From Engraulis encrasicolus (Eukaryota; Chordata; Actinopteri; Clupeiformes; Engraulidae): a stretch of 64,000 bases of DNA. Under the pieces are notes generated by a model. The model had not been told where the DNA came from and did not search any database. It saw only the letters and a list, made by a program, of their open reading frames with translations. Numbering within the stretch: position 1 is the first letter of the stretch; each line of letters starts with the position of its first letter. A program made the translations under genes and the position numbers. The stretch is from positions 20,698,677 to 20,762,676 of the forward strand of contig NC_085869.1 of the NCBI RefSeq assembly GCF_034702125.1, given 5' to 3'. Below, piece by piece: positions 59,154-64,000 of the stretch.

Positions 59154-61208
59154 GTGTGATGGGGTAGACAGAAGGATCGTTGCACACTTTGTTTGTTGTT
59201 TCTTTGGATTGTTATTATTTCAATATCTCCCTGCTCTTTTTCAAAGAGAATAAATAGTTTGAAGTCACTGAACGGCCAATTTGATCTTAAATCCAGCAGA
59301 TAATTTAACCTAATAAGAACAACGTTCTGTCCATACACAGACTGAACAAATACAAACACAATACCATTTTAGCATAGGCACACATGTTATGTAATGAACA
59401 AAATCTGTGACATCTGAATGAAGGAGTAGTAAATATATGTCCTCGTTCACTGTCACTTTTTGTGTACCATATGTAGCAGAGTGGAGTTTCCTAAGATTTC
59501 TGACCTTTACTTAATTAGGTTTTGAAAGGTGACTACGCCAGTCTCGTTAAGGGGTGAGACAACCCAGGTGTTAATACACAATTTTCCCCCGACAGGTTCT
59601 GGATGAGGAACGAGGACACAGCTGTTAATACATATGAGTCTCTTTATTTTCTCCTTGCACATCAAGTCTTTCTCTAAAAAGGGTGCAGGTAGGCAGGTAG
59701 GAGGACAAGTACAGTTCACTAGATATTCACACACAAGCTTCCACAAGGTAGTAGACGATGGTTATGTGTAAACCAGAAGGCCGAGGCCTGATGCCACCGA
59801 GTAGGCCTAGCCTAATATATATATATATATTTAAATGAACAATCGCAACACTGTGAACTACAAAAACAACTACAGCAAATCAAACACAAAGGAAAATATA
59901 GAGGCCTAAATAAAACGCCAAAATGAGAAATAAATCCAAAGTAAATAACTCAAAAAGAGAAAGAAAATCACAGCACACAAGATATTTCACAGTGAAGCAG
60001 TATTCAGGAATCAAACCACTCCGATGAGAGATTATGCACTAATTCAGGTGGGTCAACCCCGCCACAATAAGTCTACACAATGAAACCGAGCCAACCAACT
60101 GGTTTCCGGTGATTCACTCCTGGCCCCAGGAGTGGATGACCGGAGCCAGTCGGGCCAGACAGCACAAAGTGAGAAAACGTACACACCTGCGTAGGCCTAA
60201 AACAAGCCACTCACTACCTCCTGCTTACTAAAAGAGCTCGTAGTAAAACAAAACAAAACAAACCAGGGAAAAGACGGCGGTGTCCCCCCGCCCCCAACAG
60301 TAACATGCGTCTCTAACCCTAGAAGTCATAAGGGCAGAATTAGTATCAGGGACACATCATACTCCTCACACAATTATCACATCACACATCACATCAAGGC
60401 CATCTCCAGTGATGTCTTACCTCAGTGGGTACGGCAGAGCGGGCTAGGAGTTGAAAGGTCCTTCATCTCCACTGGACCCCACAGGTAGAGCTAAGGCCAA
60501 ACAGCATCCCATTAGTAATCGTTAACCAAGCTACTAGTATGCACTTTCATCACAACTATAACCAGTGAAGAGCCTACCTTGCCCAGTGGCTTTAAGTTGA
60601 CACACTCAACCAAATCTCCAACGCCACTGCCACGATAACCAGCAGCGCACAAACGGCAAGCAATTGCCAGGTAGCTCAAACGAGCTCAGGTGCCAAACCT
60701 AGCGTCTAATTGTCTAGCTACCTGGGTCAACCCGGAAGTGCAATTTATGCTGCTGAGAGGGATGCATCATTGGCCACTTTTCCCCTGGGTCCTAGCACCC
60801 CACCCTGCCAACCCACAGGTAAGACCTGTAAAAAACAAAAAAACAGAAAAGCCAGAAGGCCAATCTCCCAATGTTGTGCACATACTCCTCTGACTACACA
60901 TCCCACATGCTACACATATACAATGCCTCCATAAAAAAAGCAGGAAAACAGATTACAATTCTCCCACAATGTCAGGGTAAGCATGCAGGACCTCTAATGA
61001 AGCACAAGCCAAGTCAGGTCCGAGGGTGGGGGGGCCCAAGGGGGGCAAAGGACCAAGGCCCCAAGGGCCCCATGGCCACGACCCAAACCAGCCTTCAAAA
61101 TCACCTTTGCAATAATTATGTTTCCAATTATTTGAGTTCATGAGCTGCTACCATTAACTGTGGTTGCTACAAAAATGACTGTGTTGTGTGTAGGCCTACC
61201 TACTGTTT
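59154..61208. other. Unassigned DNA, possibly an old minus-strand LTR
   Basis: The complement of 59531-59540 reads TGGCGTAGTC, the first ten bases of the primer site seen at 62371. The DNA to its right has no ORF, contains TA (59816-59831) and AAAAC repeats, and could be an eroded LTR read on the minus strand. Boundaries cannot be set. Confidence 0.3.
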
Positions 61209-62368
61209 TGTAACAGTGTGAAGGTTTTGCGCCTTTAAGGCATGGAAGTAGTCTGTGATTGGTGTAACCGCGTGATTGGTTGACACCCGCAATTACCTGT
61301 TTCCGAGTTCATTTAAAAGCCTGGCACTGGTTACCGCAGGGGGTGGCTGATTTGTTTGGTGCCATCTCCGCGTCAGTTTGTGCGGTTGTGCCTGGGACAC
61401 ACCGATATGAAGTGGTCTCTTAAATGAGCCATTTGCGTAAAGCATGCCTATGGCGGAGTAGATTAGGTTCGTGTTGCTGATGAGTTAAGTTCACGACTTG
61501 TGTGTCCGAGGTATAGACATACTGTGTCTCCTGGTGCCATGCCATCCCTGCTTGCTGCTAGATAATTCCTCCTTGCTCGTGGTATGCTGCGGATCTGTGT
61601 GCCAACGTGAGGCTGTCTGCTGAGGCGAGCTGCTGTCTTGCTCTGCTTGGAATCCTGAACTGGCGCGCGCTGAGCGCGCATGCTTCTAGAACGAAACCGA
61701 TTCTTGCTGCGCTCCGGACTGGTGTGAATGCGTGTGCCTGCGTGTGTGTGCATGCTCAGGTCCTGTACATGGTAACGTGTGCGTGGAGGGCTCACCTGTG
61801 CCCTTGGGAGCAGTGCAAGTGAATGCGCGCACGCCTGTGGGCATTCTCTCCCTTTCTTTCCTTTTTGTTGTTTATCTTGGAATGCAATAGTTCGTCAGTA
61901 TAATGCACATCACTCTTGTAATCTGGCCATGTCCTGTGTTACTTTAGCCCCATTGGCTTTTGTTTGTAGTGTCAAGTGTGAACTAACCACGTGTGTTCTT
62001 TATTTGCATGCTGTTTTTATCTAACCTAGTTGCTGTGCTAATTAAGTGTGTTGACTTCCTTACTTACGCTTCTGGGGTTGGGGAAATCATTAGGCCATAG
62101 TGGCAGATTCGGACGTGTGTGTGGGCTATGTGAGTTGGTGTTTTAGCAAAACTGCATTTTCTGTGTATTTATAAAATACTGGTATTAATACAAGAAAATT
62201 GTGAACTGTTATCCGAACCCAGACTCTGGTGTCCTTCACGAACCTCTGTGCCTTGTTATTACTGGTTTAAATCAAAATATATTCTGGGGTGGAAGTACCC
62301 CAGTGGCGTAGTCGTGCAATTACAGCTATCCAAACTTTGGTTATTTCCTAAAGGTCCACATCACTACA
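61209..62368 (+). repeat. Putative 5' LTR
   Basis: Starts TGTAACAGTGTGAAGG and ends ATCACTACA two bases before the primer binding site. CCTTTAAGG near 61240 and ATTTAAAAG near 61310 could belong to its promoter. The matching 3' LTR is not clearly present: 63331 onward has the same opening layout but aligns poorly, so the left edge is tentative. Confidence 0.5.
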
Positions 62369-62370
62369 TT

Positions 62371-62389
62371 TGGCGTAGTCGGCAGGATT
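62371..62389 (+). other. tRNA-Ser-type primer binding site
   Basis: TGGCGTAGTCGGCAGGATT is complementary to the 3' end of the vertebrate tRNA-Ser(AGA) type (…AATCCTGCCGACTACG plus CCA), from my knowledge of that tRNA. Diverged copies of the motif lie at 62304-62317 and about 62453-62475. Confidence 0.8.
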
Positions 62390-63330
62390 AACGATACAAA
62401 CATTGGTAATTAATATTATCGATTAATTAACATAAGGTCCACTTGGCCTCATTTGGCCTATAGTCGGCAGAATAAGGACATAACAGAGACTGGTGGGTTG
62501 GGTGTCATTGCTTGATTTTATGTAAAAGGTCTTAGTGCTCATTTTTAATTTCTGTGTGACGTTTACTGTGAGTTTTCTTTGTGTGTGAACGATTGTGTGA
62601 GTGAAAATACGTGTTGGGAACAAGACAGCGGCAGTTACAGGGACCATTCACTGTGGCCGTGCCCCTCGTCGAATCCGCAATGGAGGAAGAGCTCCAGGAG
62701 TGGTCAGAGTTGAAGAGAATGGCGAGGCGACAGCAGGAACAGATAGACTTGCTGTCTCGCTGGGTGGACTTGATGCAACGGCCACCATCTGGGCTGGCGG
62801 TGCCGACAGCCTGGGCACCTTGCGCGCAACTGTGACAGTCCGCGGGTTCCAGCCCGTGTGCAAAGTTCGCCGGGAACTCAGTCAGAGAGTAATGTGCGCT
62901 CCTCTCCTCGTTCACCGGCTGGAGGACTGGCGTCTGCAGGGCGGAGGAATCACATTTCCGGACGGGAGTCACCAGGCGCACGGGACCGGGTGTCCATATC
63001 CACCCACCCAAGTTTATCACCACCCTGTGTCATCTTGCAATGTGTGTGTGCGTTTGTATGTTGGTGTTGTTTACTTTGCTCATGACATGCCAGTGTGTGT
63101 CTGTGTGTGTCTGTGCGTGTCTGTGCACGCCTGTGTGCGTGGGTGTGTGTGTGTGTGTGTGCGCGCGCATGGATGCGCCTATTCTTGTACGTGTGCCTAT
63201 TGTGGTGTGCCTGCGCGCGTGACTCTAGTTGATTGGAAATAGCCTGGGGTCATTGATAATTTGTTTTGGTTTTGTTTCTTTTTTTTAATTTGTGTGTCGT
63301 CGGGACCACGACAAATTTTGTGGGGGCATA
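62390..63330 (+). pseudogene. Internally deleted LTR retrotransposon body
   Basis: Only about 940 bp lie between the primer site and a purine tract (TGTGGGGGCA near 63320). A short frame at 62611-62835 contains MEEELQEWSELKRMARRQQE, a charged helix like the start of a gag protein. A second frame 62601-63242 overlaps it and ends in TG-repeat-derived Cys-Val residues, so it is not credible as a protein. No protease, RT or integrase motif remains. Confidence 0.55.
63030..63175. repeat. TG-rich imperfect microsatellite
   Basis: Interrupted TGTG, TGCG and GCGC runs inside the deleted LTR element. Confidence 0.85.
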
Positions 63331-63848
63331 TGTGGCATTATGGATGCTTATGCCTTTAAATCAAGTCAATTGACGTCAATTGGTGCATCAGGTGGTCGGT
63401 GCGCACCAATTGGCAGCCTTTTGAAGTCTTTTTAAGATCAAAGCATCGGCTACTCTGGGCAGGCAGCAGTTTTAAGTATTGATGGCGTTGTGCCACTTCG
63501 TTCCTTAATCTTTGGGTGTTGGAGAACACATTCCAGATGGCAGTCTGCGTGTTGCAAAGCGCACGTAGTGACTGAGTCCCGAGTGACTGCTGGTTTGGTC
63601 CTCTGATTACAATGGTACGTAGCCTAACCATGTTTACATCCATCGGCTTGTATTCTAGTATCCATTGACTTAGCATAGCGTGGCTCATTTGTGATCACCT
63701 ATCTAGGACTTGGCCCGGTGCTGTTGAATGTCCTTGTCCTTTACTGCCGCTGCCGCCGATGATGGTGATGTTGATGACTATGACTAGATGCTGCCTGAGT
63801 TAATTTGTGCCTCACCGGTAATGGTACGTCCCTGTCCTTCTTTTCTCC
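63331..63848 (+). repeat. Putative 3' LTR start
   Basis: TGTGGCATTATGG follows the purine tract. GCCTTTAAATC at 63351 and a TTTTTAAGATC box at 63429 parallel the layout of 61209-61330, but similarity is low. It is interrupted at 63849 by a TTAA MITE and the window ends before its end. Confidence 0.4.
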
Positions 63849-63852
63849 TTAA

Positions 63853-64000
63853 AGGTACACTGTGCAGGAAATGGTCAAAAAAGGTACTGCAACTATGCTG
63901 CTCATTGAAACTGGGCTGCCTATTGCCAAATTTGATCTTTTCATGAAAGTTTACTAAGTAATGAACTAATATTTTCTAGTATGGCCCAAGTACAATCATT
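63853..64000. mobile_element. TTAA-type MITE, AGGTGCACTGTGTA family, cut by the window end
   Basis: TTAA at 63849-63852, then AGGTACACTGTGCAGG. The following 130 bp match the complement of about 17820-17969 (CTCATTGAAACTGGG, TTGCCAAATTTG, AGTAATGAACTAATATTT). Confidence 0.85.

Noticed and set aside
62532..63023. 163-codon ORF on the minus strand
   Set aside because: Shadow of the LTR element body on the opposite strand.
62601..63242. 213-codon ORF on the plus strand
   Set aside because: Its C-terminal third is Cys-Val from a TG repeat, and the gag-like helix is in another frame, so it is a chance read-through.

Overview
The window looks like teleost fish nuclear DNA. It has many dinucleotide microsatellites, L2/Maui-type and related LINE reverse transcriptases, tRNA-headed SINEs of kinds common in fish, and very many short hAT-like and TTAA-type inverted-repeat elements. 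I see no convincing host protein-coding gene, rRNA or functional tRNA. It reads as a gene desert or a very long intron filled by nested transposons. The species cannot be fixed from the sequence alone. Identities quoted here are hand alignments.

Layout. 1-1076 holds CA/TG microsatellites and unassigned DNA. 1079-11340 is one giant TA-flanked inverted-repeat (foldback) element. Its left arm is split by a 5'-truncated L2 LINE (1495-4841) with a 7-bp target duplication. Its centre holds a decayed LINE RT fragment (about 5590-6420). Its right arm is split by a young, complete but pol-less LTR retrotransposon (7230-10601) with two 635-bp LTRs and a gag-like ORF. 11343-19200 carries hAT-like and TTAA MITEs and a long-TIR hairpin element (16540-17185). 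19200-24300 holds a direct duplication of about 1 kb whose central 220 bp is far better conserved than its flanks. Between and within the copies lie SINEs, hAT MITEs and a palindrome with a 15-bp target duplication. 26171-26966 is an element with four 125-bp tandem repeats. 30238-33882 has hAT MITEs, a palindrome and a TG/CA hairpin.

34560-38420 is a LINE interrupted by a TTAA element, which itself contains two mirror-image hAT MITEs around a large palindrome. 38421-61200 is mostly unassigned DNA dotted with hAT MITEs (many with perfect 8-bp duplications), SINEs and TTAA MITEs. 61209-64000 holds the remains of another LTR retrotransposon with a tRNA-Ser primer binding site.

How it works together. 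There is no operon or pathway. The coding content is selfish: L2 (endonuclease plus reverse transcriptase), a second jockey-superfamily LINE, and two LTR elements. The other elements are non-autonomous and would depend on enzymes supplied elsewhere: SINEs on LINE machinery, hAT and TTAA MITEs on their transposases, and the pol-less LTR element on a related autonomous retrotransposon. The best candidates for host function are the duplicated conserved core (19409-19632 and 23258-23481) and a few AT-rich, homeodomain-motif-rich islands.
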